Shown: positions 52,615 to 61,088 of the stretch, in pieces
Numbering within the stretch: the first letter of the stretch is position 1
How the letters are laid out: every line of letters begins with the position of its first letter
DNA from: Paenibacillus agri
GTDB lineage: Bacteria; Bacillota; Bacilli; Paenibacillales; Paenibacillaceae
DNA: 64,000 bases
Assembly (NCBI RefSeq): GCF_013359945.1
Contig: NZ_JABWCS010000214.1
Span: forward strand, 124,001-188,000
Direction: 5' to 3'
Made by a program: the position numbers and the translations under genes
Notes under the pieces: generated by a model
Database searches by the model: none
Seen by the model: the letters and a program-made list of their open reading frames with translations, nothing else
Told to the model about the DNA's origin: nothing

Positions 52615-52800
52615 GTGAGCTAACGGACCGTATAGTCCTTATTTTCCGGATGAAGTTGCTCCAGGTATATGGAGTGGACTCAGACGACGTTATTTCGTTC
52701 CAAACAGAGGATTTTGAACAGGATTTGTGCCCATAAGGTCTCTGGAGTCCTTTATCTTCCTGAATGGTTGATTTTATAGCCAATAAAGCCTCTGGAGTCC
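52615..52800. repeat. Degenerate intergenic repeats
   Basis: The 498-bp gap 52478-52975 has no convincing gene. It holds GGAC-centred elements: ACGGACCGTATAGTCC (52622-52637, a small palindrome), TGGACTCAGACGACGTTATT, and a direct repeat ATAAGGTCTCTGGAGTCC (near 52733) / ATAAAGCCTCTGGAGTCC (near 52783) with a 50-bp period. They look like worn copies of a dispersed intergenic repeat, judged by internal similarity only. Confidence 0.45.
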
Positions 52801-52865
52801 ATTACGAAGCAAGCACTGGTAGTATGGAAGACATTATGATGGAAAAATTGTTAGTTTATTTTTCA

Positions 52866-52899
52866 AAAAAGAAAAGGCCATCCCGCAAGGGGTGGCTCT
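52866..52899 (-). terminator. Terminator for the methyltransferase gene
   Basis: On the - strand GAGCCACCCC pairs with GGGATGGCC around TTGC, followed by TTTTCTTTTTT. It lies about 80 bp past the stop codon. Confidence 0.8.
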
Positions 52900-52975
52900 T
52901 ATACTTACCGTTCCAGTCAACACGGGGAATAGCGTATCTCACTAGTGTTAAAGTACAGAATATTCGAGCACCTTT

Positions 52976-53800
52976 CTATAAAGGCTTTGTCCCACACGCC
53001 ATAAAAAATAGCATCATGGCATGAGCTTCCGGAGAACTAACAAAATGGTCATAGGATTTATTTAATTCCTCAAATTCATATGAAGTAATAATGCCATGTT
53101 TATAGAAATCAGCAAAGCGGTTGATATCAAATTGTCGTTTGAAGCCTTCGATACTATGTAAATCACTATGTTGGATGATTGCATCCATATCCACGTCTAT
53201 AAAGCCGGAATCGGATAGAATCCGCGGCAAGCTTCTTCCGATATTCCGGTTGCCACCTCTTGAAGCCTGTAGTTGTGACAGCTTTTTCAATATGGATGGT
53301 AAAACATCTAGTTCAGGTTGAATAGCACCAAATACCCCGTCATCGATATCAATAATAATGAGCTTCCCGCCTGGTTTTAAGACACGGCTAAGTTCTTCCG
53401 CAGCTTGCAATGGGTTATGTAGATGAAGGAAAATTAATCGTGCAATCACAAAGTCATACTGATGATCGGGGAGTTCGGTATTGTAAATCGATGCTTTAAC
53501 AAAATTAAGTCTTGATTCAGGGATATGACTTAGCCTCTGTCTAGCTTTTTCAAGCAGAATATCATCAATATCCAATGCGGTAATTTGACTCTGCGGTAAT
53601 TCCTCCAGTAGTTGTTCAGTAACAAAGCCAGGCCCACTTCCAACTTCCAATACCTTCATCCCATCTTGTAGTCCAAACCATTTCAGGGTGCGGTATTCTT
53701 TTTCCCAACCCATCAGAGCTTGTTCTTTTAAGCGCAACAATTCTGCGTCTGCTCCAATACTAACATTCTGAAAGTTATATGTTGATTTGCGTTCTTCCAA
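52976..53800 (-). CDS. Class I SAM-dependent methyltransferase
   Basis: A 274-residue methyltransferase. Motif I VLEVGSGPGFVTEQLLEELP, motif II ITALDIDDILLEKARQ, motif IV YDFVIARLIFLHLHNPLQAA and motif V LSRVLKPGGKLIIIDIDDG identify a UbiE/Methyltransf_11-like fold. The substrate cannot be inferred. TTG start behind AGGAGGAA. First gene of the accessory island; codon use is AT-richer than in the core genes. Confidence 0.85.
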   Translation of the reverse strand: MEERKSTYNFQNVSIGADAELLRLKEQALMGWEKEYRTLKWFGLQDGMKVLEVGSGPGFVTEQLLEELPQSQITALDIDDILLEKARQRLSHIPESRLNFVKASIYNTELPDHQYDFVIARLIFLHLHNPLQAAEELSRVLKPGGKLIIIDIDDGVFGAIQPELDVLPSILKKLSQLQASRGGNRNIGRSLPRILSDSGFIDVDMDAIIQHSDLHSIEGFKRQFDINRFADFYKHGIITSYEFEELNKSYDHFVSSPEAHAMMLFFMACGTKPL

Positions 53801-53895
53801 TGATATTTCCTCCTGTTAGATTATGAATTTAATGGAATAAAATAATCATAACATCGGTTGAAAGAAAAGTGAAAATTACTACAGCGAGAATGCTT

Positions 53896-54774
53896 TCACT
53901 TCGATAATAGATTTTCAATAAACCAAGGTTTAATCAAAGGCAGAACCGTTTCAGGCTGCATCGCTTTTGTATGATCCATGTTCTCCCCGCATAACAGATT
54001 AACATCCCAGCCATAGTGCTTTAGTACATCTTCATTTTTCTTTAATAAACCGCTGATATTGACAGTTACATTTCCAAAGTTCTCGCCATAAACAATAGTA
54101 TCTTTGTCACCAGCGAATGTAAGCTTAGGAAAGTTTAATCCGGCCTGAATTTTGCTATCATCGAAATCTATTAAGTTTTTGTACATGGTGACAAATTGTT
54201 TGGTTTGTTTTGGATCTATGGTTACCTGTAAGTTATCCCAATCGAAATCCTCTGCACTGATATTTTCTTCGAATTGATAATTAGAGTTATCATGATTATT
54301 TAATGCTTGCTCATAAGTCTTTGTGGTTACTACCATCATTTCTTTATAGGGCCCCTCATAGGGTGGGAATCCTCCCATAACTAAACTTTCCAAACGGTTT
54401 GTTCTAATCGCCAATTGTAAGCCAATTAGAGCCAACCAGGAGTAGCCGTAATAACTAAATGTGTTAACCTTCAGTTCATCAGCGATTCGTAATAAATCCT
54501 TTGAGATGTTCTCTGGTGTAAGAAGATCTGGTTGAGGATTGCGAAAAAGGTGGCCTTCATAGTCAAAGTACAACACCTGAAATTTATCAGAAAGTCCTTC
54601 CACAAAATTTCTTCCTAGTTCAGGATCTACACCCCACAATTTCAACGTTTCAGCTTCTTGACCAAAAACAGATTTTTTAGCGATTGGTAACATAATTACT
54701 TTACTAGCAGGATCTCCAGTCAAACCTGCCTCTAATTTTGATCCATCATTTAATGTTACGATTTTGTTCAACAT
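53896..54774 (-). CDS. Alpha/beta hydrolase-fold protein
   Basis: A 292-residue protein with an alpha/beta hydrolase layout: QVLYFDYEGHLF strand, nucleophile elbow YYGYSWLALIGLQLA (Ser in GYSW), acid in FAGDKDTIVYG and a His in ENMDHTKAMQP near the end. The elbow GYSW deviates slightly from GxSxG, so hydrolase activity is likely but not certain. ATG at 54774 follows GGGGAG. Divergent from the double-MerR regulator, which probably controls it. Confidence 0.7.
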   Translation of the reverse strand: MLNKIVTLNDGSKLEAGLTGDPASKVIMLPIAKKSVFGQEAETLKLWGVDPELGRNFVEGLSDKFQVLYFDYEGHLFRNPQPDLLTPENISKDLLRIADELKVNTFSYYGYSWLALIGLQLAIRTNRLESLVMGGFPPYEGPYKEMMVVTTKTYEQALNNHDNSNYQFEENISAEDFDWDNLQVTIDPKQTKQFVTMYKNLIDFDDSKIQAGLNFPKLTFAGDKDTIVYGENFGNVTVNISGLLKKNEDVLKHYGWDVNLLCGENMDHTKAMQPETVLPLIKPWFIENLLSK

Positions 54775-54791
54775 GATCACTCCCCACCGGA

Positions 54792-54906
54792 TATACTAAT
54801 AACATACAACATTCATGCAATAGTCCGGTTTTTCCCAGCAAAACCTTGGTATTAGTATAGAATTCGGATTTTATGTTAACGCAGCACTTTAAGGTTTTAC
54901 TTTAAG
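54792..54906. promoter_or_regulatory. Divergent control region of hydrolase and MerR-type genes
   Basis: TATACTAATA (54792-54801) and TATTAGTATA (54850-54859) form a perfect 10-bp inverted repeat 48 bp apart. Closer to the regulator, ACTTTAAG occurs twice (54886-54893 and 54899-54906) with a 13-bp step. Both are candidate operators for the adjacent regulator. Confidence 0.45.
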
Positions 54907-54922
54907 ATTTGGGAGTGGGGAA

Positions 54923-55630
54923 ATGCAAAGTATATTCACACCTACACAAATTGCTAACAAACTGAACGTAAGTACCACTACTTTAAGGAGATATGAAGAA
55001 CAAGGATTAATCCCTGATGTACCGAGAACGGCAGGAAGTCATAGATCCTATACTCTGGTACATTTTCAGGCTTTTAGTACCATTCGATCATTATTGAAGG
55101 GATATGATATACCTGTAGTCTACGATGTCATGAGGCGAATCAAGAATGGTGATATAACGGATGCTCTTTGGCTAGTGAACCATCAGCTGTACCTGACTCA
55201 AGAAGAAAAACAGCGGGTTGAAGAAATACTGGGTATGATCAGAAATGCTGATTTCAGCCAATACAGAAATATTAAATTAATACAGCCACTGACTATTGGA
55301 AAAGCAGCTGAAATTGCTGGGGTTAACACCTCTGCTATTAGGCATTGGGAGCAGGAGGGGTTGATTTCCTCAGAACGAGACGAAGGTAATGGTTATCGAA
55401 TTTTCACTATGTCTGAATTGCGGAAGATCTTAGTGATTAGCAGCTTAAGAAAAACAATTTATTACACTGAAAATCTGAAAGACCTTCTAAATGACCTAGA
55501 AACACAACATTTTACAACAATAGATCGCTCGTTTCAGTTAGCACTTGAAAAATTAAACGATAAGCTAATAGCGCAATTAAAGGGAATAGTAGAACTAATG
55601 AAATATATAGGTTTCTTTAAAGAGGATTAG
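54923..55630 (+). CDS. MerR-family regulator with two helix-turn-helix domains
   Basis: A 235-residue regulator with two MerR-like winged helix-turn-helix units in one chain: residues about 5-70 (PTQIANKLNVSTTTLRRYEE, then QGLIPDVPR) and about 128-195 (TIGKAAEIAGVNTSAIRHWE, then QEGLISSERDEGNGYRIF). A coiled stretch links them and a helical tail follows. Ordinary MerR proteins have one such unit and dimerise; the tandem form could bind an operator pair as a monomer. No metal-binding cysteines are present. Divergent from the hydrolase gene. Confidence 0.85.
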   Translation: MQSIFTPTQIANKLNVSTTTLRRYEEQGLIPDVPRTAGSHRSYTLVHFQAFSTIRSLLKGYDIPVVYDVMRRIKNGDITDALWLVNHQLYLTQEEKQRVEEILGMIRNADFSQYRNIKLIQPLTIGKAAEIAGVNTSAIRHWEQEGLISSERDEGNGYRIFTMSELRKILVISSLRKTIYYTENLKDLLNDLETQHFTTIDRSFQLALEKLNDKLIAQLKGIVELMKYIGFFKED

Positions 55631-55687
55631 CGATTCAGCTAAACAATCTCTTGGGTAGGAGAGACCGGATGCAGCAGGTGATAATTT

Positions 55688-55918
55688 TTATCCGGTTATC
55701 ATGTATCCCCTATGAGTTTTCCCGTGATCATCCGTGTACATTAGATATTCTACTTTGCCTGCCGGTGTACAGGAGAACTCCAGTTGTTCATGAATCATTT
55801 CCGTGATAAAGGTGATCTTGGCGGTATCCTGACGGATAGGGATTAGTTTGAATAATAACAGAAGGGTTCGAAATGAAACGCTTGAGCATTTGTTATCTCC
55901 TTTTGAAACAACCTTCAA
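55688..55918 (-). other. Open frame of uncertain status
   Basis: The C-terminal 52 codons read as plausible protein (ITFITEMIHEQLEFSCTPAG ... YTDDHGKTHRGYMITG), while the N-terminal part is antisense to the oxidoreductase remnant. No ribosome-binding site. It may be the tail of a lost gene; I do not recognise it. Confidence 0.25.
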
Positions 55919-56036
55919 ATACTGCGGTGCGGATTATCGTTCGTTCTATGCGTTTTATGGTACAGAAAGTGAGTATCCTATAAGCGATTTGGAAAAAAGC
56001 GTGCAAGATTATTTGAATTTTATTGACAATCTGTAA
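55848..56036 (+). pseudogene. C-terminal remnant of an NAD(P)H-dependent oxidoreductase
   Basis: A 62-codon frame, ETLEHLLSPFETTFKYCGAD then YRSFYAFYGTESEYPISDLE and QDYLNFIDNL, resembles the end of flavodoxin-fold NAD(P)H-dependent oxidoreductases (KefF/MdaB/YwrO type). The FMN-binding N-terminal two thirds are missing upstream. The neighbouring HxlR regulator belongs to a family that commonly controls such oxidoreductases, which supports a lost target gene. Confidence 0.45.
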
Positions 56037-56101
56037 AATAGAAGCTTTATTAAAACTAAAAGAAAAGAAGTATTTCCTTATGAGGAGATACTTCTTTTCA
56101 T

Positions 56102-56449
56102 TTAAACCAGAATGGCTGGCTTGTTGTTATCTCCCCAATCGCACATCATATCTAACAAGGGAATAAGGGAAAGACCACGCTCAGACAGTGAATATTCAAC
56201 TTTTGGCGGCACCTGGGGATATTCCTTCCGTAGGATAAGGCCATCGGCCTCCAATTCTTTTAACATAATACTTAGCGTTTTAAAAGAAATGGTACCGATA
56301 TTTCGCTTCAGCTCATTATGCCGCAAAACTTTATTTTCAGACAGCCAATACAAAATAATCATTTTGTATTTACCGCCGATCAAAGACAATGTATATCCAA
56401 AGCTAGTATCTTTTAGCGTCACACCAGTAGGAACACAGCTTTCAGGCAC
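56102..56449 (-). CDS. HxlR-family transcriptional regulator
   Basis: A 115-residue winged-helix regulator. It contains FGYTLSLIGGKYKMIILYWL, HNELKRNIGTISFKTLSIML and the wing KVEYSLSERGLSLIPLLDMM. HxlR proteins sense aldehydes, quinones or redox state, often through a Cys near the N-terminus (Cys5 here). GTG start behind AAAGGAGA. Its likely former target, the oxidoreductase remnant, lies just downstream on the other strand. Confidence 0.88.
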   Translation of the reverse strand: MPESCVPTGVTLKDTSFGYTLSLIGGKYKMIILYWLSENKVLRHNELKRNIGTISFKTLSIMLKELEADGLILRKEYPQVPPKVEYSLSERGLSLIPLLDMMCDWGDNNKPAILV

Positions 56450-56621
56450 AAGTTACACTCTCCTTTAGAATCATACATATTCGAATTATACATACTTCAT
56501 ATATTATAGTGTAGTTGAAGAGAGGAAAACACGGTTATTTCAAATAAATTTATAATAGTTAAGACGGTTTCTTAATTCTTCTTACGTCTAATGTTATGAC
56601 CTTAATTTGAGGAGGATGAAA

Positions 56622-57626
56622 GTGGGTTGTACGGATACAGAGCTGGTAAATAGGGTGTGTAAAGGAGAGGTTGATGCATTCGGTGAACTGATCAGCAAAT
56701 ATGCCAATGCAGTTTACGGGGTAGCTTACGGCAAATTGGGTAATTTCCACACTGCACAGGATATTGCACAGGAGGTCTTTGTCAAGATATTCAAGAAGCT
56801 GTCCAGCTTAAAGGAACCCGAAAAACTTGGCAGTTGGTTATATGCAGTTACCACAAGGGAATGCATGGATTGGTTCAGGGCTAACAAGCACAAGGAAGTG
56901 TACGAATTAGCGGAACAAGTAGATACTCCGCAGCTAGAAAGCACCGAAGATCAATTATTAAAGAAAGAACTTCAGAGTGAGGTATGGAATGCTCTAAACA
57001 CCCTATCCGAAGCTAACCGTACAGTCACAATTCTGTACTACATTGATGGCTATAAGATTAGGGAAATCAGCGATTTCCTTGGTATATCCGTCGAGGCAGT
57101 AGAGAGCAGACTCCGCAGATCAAGAACATCATTAAAGAAGGGGATGTTAAGCATGGTGAATGATAATCTCAGCCAGAACAGATTGAACGAGGAGTTTAAG
57201 AAGAAGGTATTTCAAGATGAGAGAATGCCAGAAACGCAATTCCGGCGTGTGGCTATGGGAGGCAGTGATTTTGACGACAGCGATCTGAATACAACACGAT
57301 TCTATAACATTAATCTGGAGGGCTCCAGTTTTGATGATATCAATATGAGCAAGACCGTCTTTAACAATATAACCTTCCATCTTGCAAAATTTGTTGAGGT
57401 TGGACTGTGGGAGATTGAGGTGAGTAATTGTGAACTGGGAGGAGCTTATTTCCACGATATTAAGATGCATGGAGAACCTAACAGGTTCGAAAATTGCGAA
57501 TTACAGGGGAGCTCCTTCTTAAACTGCAATCTTTCAAACGTCGATATTAAAGACTGCGATATCTCAGGGCTTAAAGTTAATGGGGTGTCCATCGAAACCC
57601 TTTTAGAGAGCTATAATAACAAATAA
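56622..57626 (+). CDS. ECF-type sigma factor fused to a pentapeptide-repeat domain
   Basis: A 334-residue two-part protein. Residues 1-165 are an ECF sigma factor: region 2 AFGELISKYANAVYGVAYGK and AQDIAQEVFVKIFKKLSSLK, region 4 YIDGYKIREISDFLGISVEA then VESRLRRSRTSLKKG. From about 190 to 325 the chain is a pentapeptide-repeat right-handed helix (SDFDDSDLNTTRFYNINLEG, NCELQGSSFLNCNLSNVDIK). GTG at 56622 follows GAGGAGG; upstream ATG 56616 is too close. No anti-sigma gene is adjacent, so the repeat domain may regulate the sigma part. A terminator follows. Confidence 0.85.
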   Translation: MGCTDTELVNRVCKGEVDAFGELISKYANAVYGVAYGKLGNFHTAQDIAQEVFVKIFKKLSSLKEPEKLGSWLYAVTTRECMDWFRANKHKEVYELAEQVDTPQLESTEDQLLKKELQSEVWNALNTLSEANRTVTILYYIDGYKIREISDFLGISVEAVESRLRRSRTSLKKGMLSMVNDNLSQNRLNEEFKKKVFQDERMPETQFRRVAMGGSDFDDSDLNTTRFYNINLEGSSFDDINMSKTVFNNITFHLAKFVEVGLWEIEVSNCELGGAYFHDIKMHGEPNRFENCELQGSSFLNCNLSNVDIKDCDISGLKVNGVSIETLLESYNNK

Positions 57627-57651
57627 AACTTGTGGGCTGTTTAAATGCAAA

Positions 57652-57681
57652 GGCCATCCTGTACCCAGGATGGTCTTTGTT
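57652..57681 (+). terminator. Terminator after the sigma/pentapeptide gene
   Basis: GGCCATCCTG pairs with CAGGATGGTC around TACC, then TTTGTT. Confidence 0.8.
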
Positions 57682-57774
57682 AATTACTAATTATAATTAA
57701 ACTTTACCGAAATAATTCCACAGACTTTAGTATTATGAAATGGGATATCCATTTATATACAAAGGGGAATTGAA

Positions 57775-58908
57775 ATGCTGAAGGTATTTGAGGTTGCCAA
57801 GTCACTTTTGAATCATATAGAGAAAGTCTACGCTGAAGAGATTGCGATTGTTGCTTACTACGGGTCATACGCGCAGGGAACGGAGACGAAACGTTCTGAC
57901 TTGGACTTCTTTTTTATTCCAGCCACACCGAAAGGTTATGACGCAAGTATTCAATTTATTATTGATGACATAAGCTTTGATTTCTGGCCGATTAGTTGGG
58001 AACGTGCGGAGAGAATGGCTTCGTTTCAAGAAGATAAAACCACGATTATCACAGATTGTAAGCTACTGTATACCCGTTCGGATGAAGATCGCGCAAGATT
58101 TTTGAAGCTTCGGGAGACCACCTCTGCATTGCAGGCCTCTGTGAATGCGCAAAAGATGATAGAGAAGGCTGAAGCCGAACTTCGTGACGTTTATGTGCAT
58201 TTGTATAAGCTGACCCGCGCTAAAGAGTACGGTTCTTTAACGTTCTATAGAACAGAGGCACATGGTATTTTAACAAAGATATTTCTAAGCCTTGCCCTGT
58301 TAAATAGGACGTATTACTCAAAGGGCTTTGGTAAAAACATGGAACAAATATTAAGCCTTCAGATTAAGCCGGTTCGCTTAGAATCTTATATAGAAACGAT
58401 TACACGAAGCGGCGTGAACGCCGATATTCTTGAGGCATGTGAAGCACTCGTCGCAGATACTCTTGAATTAATTATTGTGCAAAAAGAAAAGCACTACAGC
58501 AATCCTGCTTACCCCCATAGAATGAAGGGCTTTTACGAAGAGGAAAAGGGCGTTCTTGATAAAATCATTACCGCTTGTGAGGCGAATGATTTCGATACTG
58601 CATTTTTCTCTGCTGTCCATGTGCAGGATGTAATCGCTGCCTTTTTGTTTTACGCTGAAACCGGGCATTGGCCAAGTGATTATACCACTGATTTTAAATA
58701 CCAGGAGCAGTACCTGCAATTGGGATTCCCGAATCTGGTGTCACTTCTTCACTCACAAGATCTATCGCAATTACAAGCAGCTACTGAACGTTTAAGCACT
58801 ATGTTAGAGGCTTATCTGCGAAGCAAAGGGGTCGACATCAATCGTTTTGAGGACGTTGAGCAGTTTGTAGTGTTTCTTGAGAAGAAGGAAGCGACCGGCC
58901 AAATTTGA
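57775..58908 (+). CDS. Nucleotidyltransferase-domain protein
   Basis: A 377-residue protein with a Pol-beta-type nucleotidyltransferase N-domain: YYGSYAQGTETKRSDLDFFF gives the G-S motif and the DxD metal site (here DLDFF), and a third Asp may be in ISFDFWPISW. Helical domains with no recognised motif make up the remaining 270 residues. It could be a stand-alone nucleotidyltransferase such as an antibiotic adenylyltransferase-like enzyme; the substrate is unknown. AAGGGG lies before the ATG. Confidence 0.75.
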   Translation: MLKVFEVAKSLLNHIEKVYAEEIAIVAYYGSYAQGTETKRSDLDFFFIPATPKGYDASIQFIIDDISFDFWPISWERAERMASFQEDKTTIITDCKLLYTRSDEDRARFLKLRETTSALQASVNAQKMIEKAEAELRDVYVHLYKLTRAKEYGSLTFYRTEAHGILTKIFLSLALLNRTYYSKGFGKNMEQILSLQIKPVRLESYIETITRSGVNADILEACEALVADTLELIIVQKEKHYSNPAYPHRMKGFYEEEKGVLDKIITACEANDFDTAFFSAVHVQDVIAAFLFYAETGHWPSDYTTDFKYQEQYLQLGFPNLVSLLHSQDLSQLQAATERLSTMLEAYLRSKGVDINRFEDVEQFVVFLEKKEATGQI

Positions 58909-58921
58909 TTGGGAGGCACTG

Positions 58922-59237
58922 GAATGGATCAAGAACAACACGATCTTGAATGACTGCGCTCTCTAGGTAAATTGTTCTGACGACGCAGCAGTATTTGAAT
59001 GGTTCTAAGGTGAATGCCTTCATTCGCATTGGTCCTTCGCTGGAGCAGCAAAACATAACCACCCTGATTTACCGTTCTACAAGTAAGCATTTGCCCCTTG
59101 AAAAGCGTCTGGAATCACTGAATGCTATTTTTGAATTTCATACTTTTGTTGAAGCACAAGGGTATGTCGCCGTTGATTTCTACGAGACTGGGTTGCAGAA
59201 AGTAGATTCCGGATCGAGAACGAAATTCCGATTGTGA
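58922..59237 (+). pseudogene. Decayed protein-kinase-like gene
   Basis: The stretch contains ALEFHTF-type sequence (LNAIFEFHTFVEAQGYVAVD then FYETG) that resembles the catalytic region of small Ser/Thr-kinase-like proteins of Bacillales, but the frame begins without an intact N-terminus, upstream frames have stops, and it ends soon after. A different frame at the end (RFRIENEIPIVNM) also looks coding. Read as a frameshifted or fused remnant. Confidence 0.4.
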
Positions 59238-59276
59238 ATATGTAACGCCTTTTCTTCCCAAAATCACTTCTCGGAG

Positions 59277-59305
59277 TTGACATGCTGTGCTCATTCTGTC
59301 ATACT
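59277..59305 (+). promoter_or_regulatory. Sigma-A promoter of the pyr operon
   Basis: TTGACA (59277-59282), 17 bases, CATACT (59300-59305). Confidence 0.75.
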
Positions 59306-59326
59306 TCTATTAAATGAATAGCGCCT

Positions 59327-59490
59327 TTAATTCAGTCCCGTGAGACTGGCAAGGTAACGTGAATCGAGGTTCGCGACTCTAGGAAGGTATCCGTATGACT
59401 ATACGGAAGTCTTTTCATGTGCGCAGCCGTCATCTTCTTCATGTGTGGATTCCACTCCTTGCCTGTTTCAGGCAAGGAGTTTTTTGTTTT
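59327..59490 (+). promoter_or_regulatory. PyrR attenuator leader
   Basis: The PyrR-binding hairpin is seen at about 59327-59355: TTTAATTCAGTCCCGTGAGA then CTGGCAAGG, matching the consensus AGUCCnGwGAGnCU loop. A perfect terminator, ACTCCTTGCCTG / CAGGCAAGGAGT plus T6, spans 59454-59490. The GGCAAGG beside the PyrR site can pair with CCTTGCC of the terminator. PyrR with UMP is expected to stabilise the anti-antiterminator and so stop transcription. Confidence 0.88.
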
Positions 59491-59533
59491 CCAAGGAACT
59501 TGAAGTGGCGTTCTAACAGAGAGGATGACAATC

Positions 59534-60118
59534 ATGGTTACTGAAAAAAACGTCATTATGGACGAAACGGCGATTCGCCGGGCGTTATCACGAATTGCAC
59601 ATGAGATTTTGGAGAAGAACAAAGGTATTGAGAACTGCTTGTTAGTGGGCATTCGCACTCGGGGCGTGTATCTGGCCCGCCGGATTGCAGAGCGCATCAA
59701 GGAGATTGAAGGGGTAGCCATTCCTTACGGTGAGCTGGATATTACCCATTATCGCGATGACCGTAGTGATGAGGGCAAGAGCAGCAGTGAAGCAGGAGCC
59801 TCGGCGGTAGTAAGCAGCAATCTGATGCTGAATGCGGACAGCGCAGGCATCCACGATCAAAAAGTTATTCTATGCGACGATGTACTTTACACCGGACGGA
59901 CCATCCGGGCGGCGATGGATGCCCTGATGGACTGCGGCAGGCCGCGGATGATTCAACTAGCGGTCCTTGCGGATCGCGGTCACCGTGAGCTGCCGATCCG
60001 GCCAGATTATGTCGGCAAGAACGTACCTACCTCCAAACATGAGCAAATCGAAGTGGCGCTGAAGGAATATGACGGTAAAGACGAAGTGTCCATTATTTCG
60101 CAATGGGAGGAAAAATAA
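59534..60118 (+). CDS. pyrR: Pyrimidine operon attenuator / uracil phosphoribosyltransferase
   Basis: A 194-residue bifunctional RNA-binding regulator and uracil phosphoribosyltransferase. The PRPP-binding loop VILCDDVLYTGRTIRAAMDA and LVGIRTRGVYLARRIAERI are PyrR features; the C-terminal RPDYVGKNVPTSKHEQIEV is conserved. ATG at 59534 lies nine bases after AGAGAGG; ATG 59525 abuts the site. First gene after its own attenuator. Confidence 0.93.
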   Translation: MVTEKNVIMDETAIRRALSRIAHEILEKNKGIENCLLVGIRTRGVYLARRIAERIKEIEGVAIPYGELDITHYRDDRSDEGKSSSEAGASAVVSSNLMLNADSAGIHDQKVILCDDVLYTGRTIRAAMDALMDCGRPRMIQLAVLADRGHRELPIRPDYVGKNVPTSKHEQIEVALKEYDGKDEVSIISQWEEK

Positions 60119-60120
60119 TC

Positions 60121-61029
60121 ATGATGACAGCAACCAAGGTGAAGGAACGCAGCTTGCTCGGCTTAAAGGATCTGGATAGCTCAGAGATCGAACAGCTGCT
60201 GGAGAGAACGTCCCATTGGGATAATCAGAGTCAGAAATTAACACCCGTTCTGGAATCGCGGTTTGTGTCCAACATGTTTTTTGAGAATAGTACCCGCACC
60301 CGCTTCTCATTCGAAATGGCTGAGAAGCGCCTCGGTGCACAAGTGTTGAACTTCACGGCTGCTGCTTCCAGCGTAGAAAAAGGCGAGTCGATCTACGACA
60401 CCGTACGGACGCTGGAATCCATGGGGATCGACGCGGGGGTTATTCGCTTGAAGCCGGCAGGGGTGCTGGAGCAGCTTGCGGAGAAAGTAGCTATCCCGCT
60501 AATCAACGCGGGTGATGGTAACAACGAACATCCGACACAAGCGCTGCTGGATATGTATACCATGACCAAGCATTTCGGTGCTCTGAAAGGCCTGAAGGTG
60601 TCGATCATCGGAGATATCCTGCACAGCCGTGTGGCTCGTTCCAACCTCTGGGGATTGACCAAGATGGGAGCACAGGTGCAGTTCTGCGCACCAGAGAATA
60701 TGAAGGCTCCCGAGCTTGCGGCTTACGCGCCATATGTTTCCATGGAAGAGGCGATGCAAGCTGATGTGGTGATGATGCTGCGGGTACAGCTCGAGCGTCA
60801 TGCCAGCGGAATTCTGCAGTCGGCAGAAGAATATCGCCGCCAGTTCGGCCTGACCGAAGAACGCGCTTCGAAGCTTAGTGCAGGCACGATCATCATGCAC
60901 CCTGCACCGGTGAATCGGAACGTTGAGATTGATGATGCAGTGGTGGAATGCAGCCAGTCGCGCATCTTTCCGCAAATGTCCAACGGGGTACCGGTACGGA
61001 TGGCTGTACTCGAAAGAGCGCTTCTCTAA
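60121..61029 (+). CDS. pyrB: Aspartate carbamoyltransferase catalytic subunit
   Basis: A 302-residue transferase making N-carbamoyl-aspartate. Carbamoyl-phosphate site FFENSTRTRFSFEMAEKRLG, GDGNNEHPTQALLDMYT, and HPAPVNRNVEI for aspartate. ATG at 60121 (or 60124) behind GGGAGG. Two bases after pyrR; the uracil permease pyrP, which lies between them in B. subtilis, is absent, as is its attenuator. Confidence 0.95.
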   Translation: MMTATKVKERSLLGLKDLDSSEIEQLLERTSHWDNQSQKLTPVLESRFVSNMFFENSTRTRFSFEMAEKRLGAQVLNFTAAASSVEKGESIYDTVRTLESMGIDAGVIRLKPAGVLEQLAEKVAIPLINAGDGNNEHPTQALLDMYTMTKHFGALKGLKVSIIGDILHSRVARSNLWGLTKMGAQVQFCAPENMKAPELAAYAPYVSMEEAMQADVVMMLRVQLERHASGILQSAEEYRRQFGLTEERASKLSAGTIIMHPAPVNRNVEIDDAVVECSQSRIFPQMSNGVPVRMAVLERALL

Positions 61030-61059
61030 AAAAAGCTAACATTAACCGATTAATAAATA

Positions 61060-61088
61060 TACACAATGATGAATTTTTATTATATAAT
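61060..61088 (+). promoter_or_regulatory. Possible internal promoter before pyrC
   Basis: TACACA (61060-61065), 17 bases, TATAAT (61083-61088) in an AT-rich 104-bp gap. Four of six -35 positions match. Confidence 0.4.
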
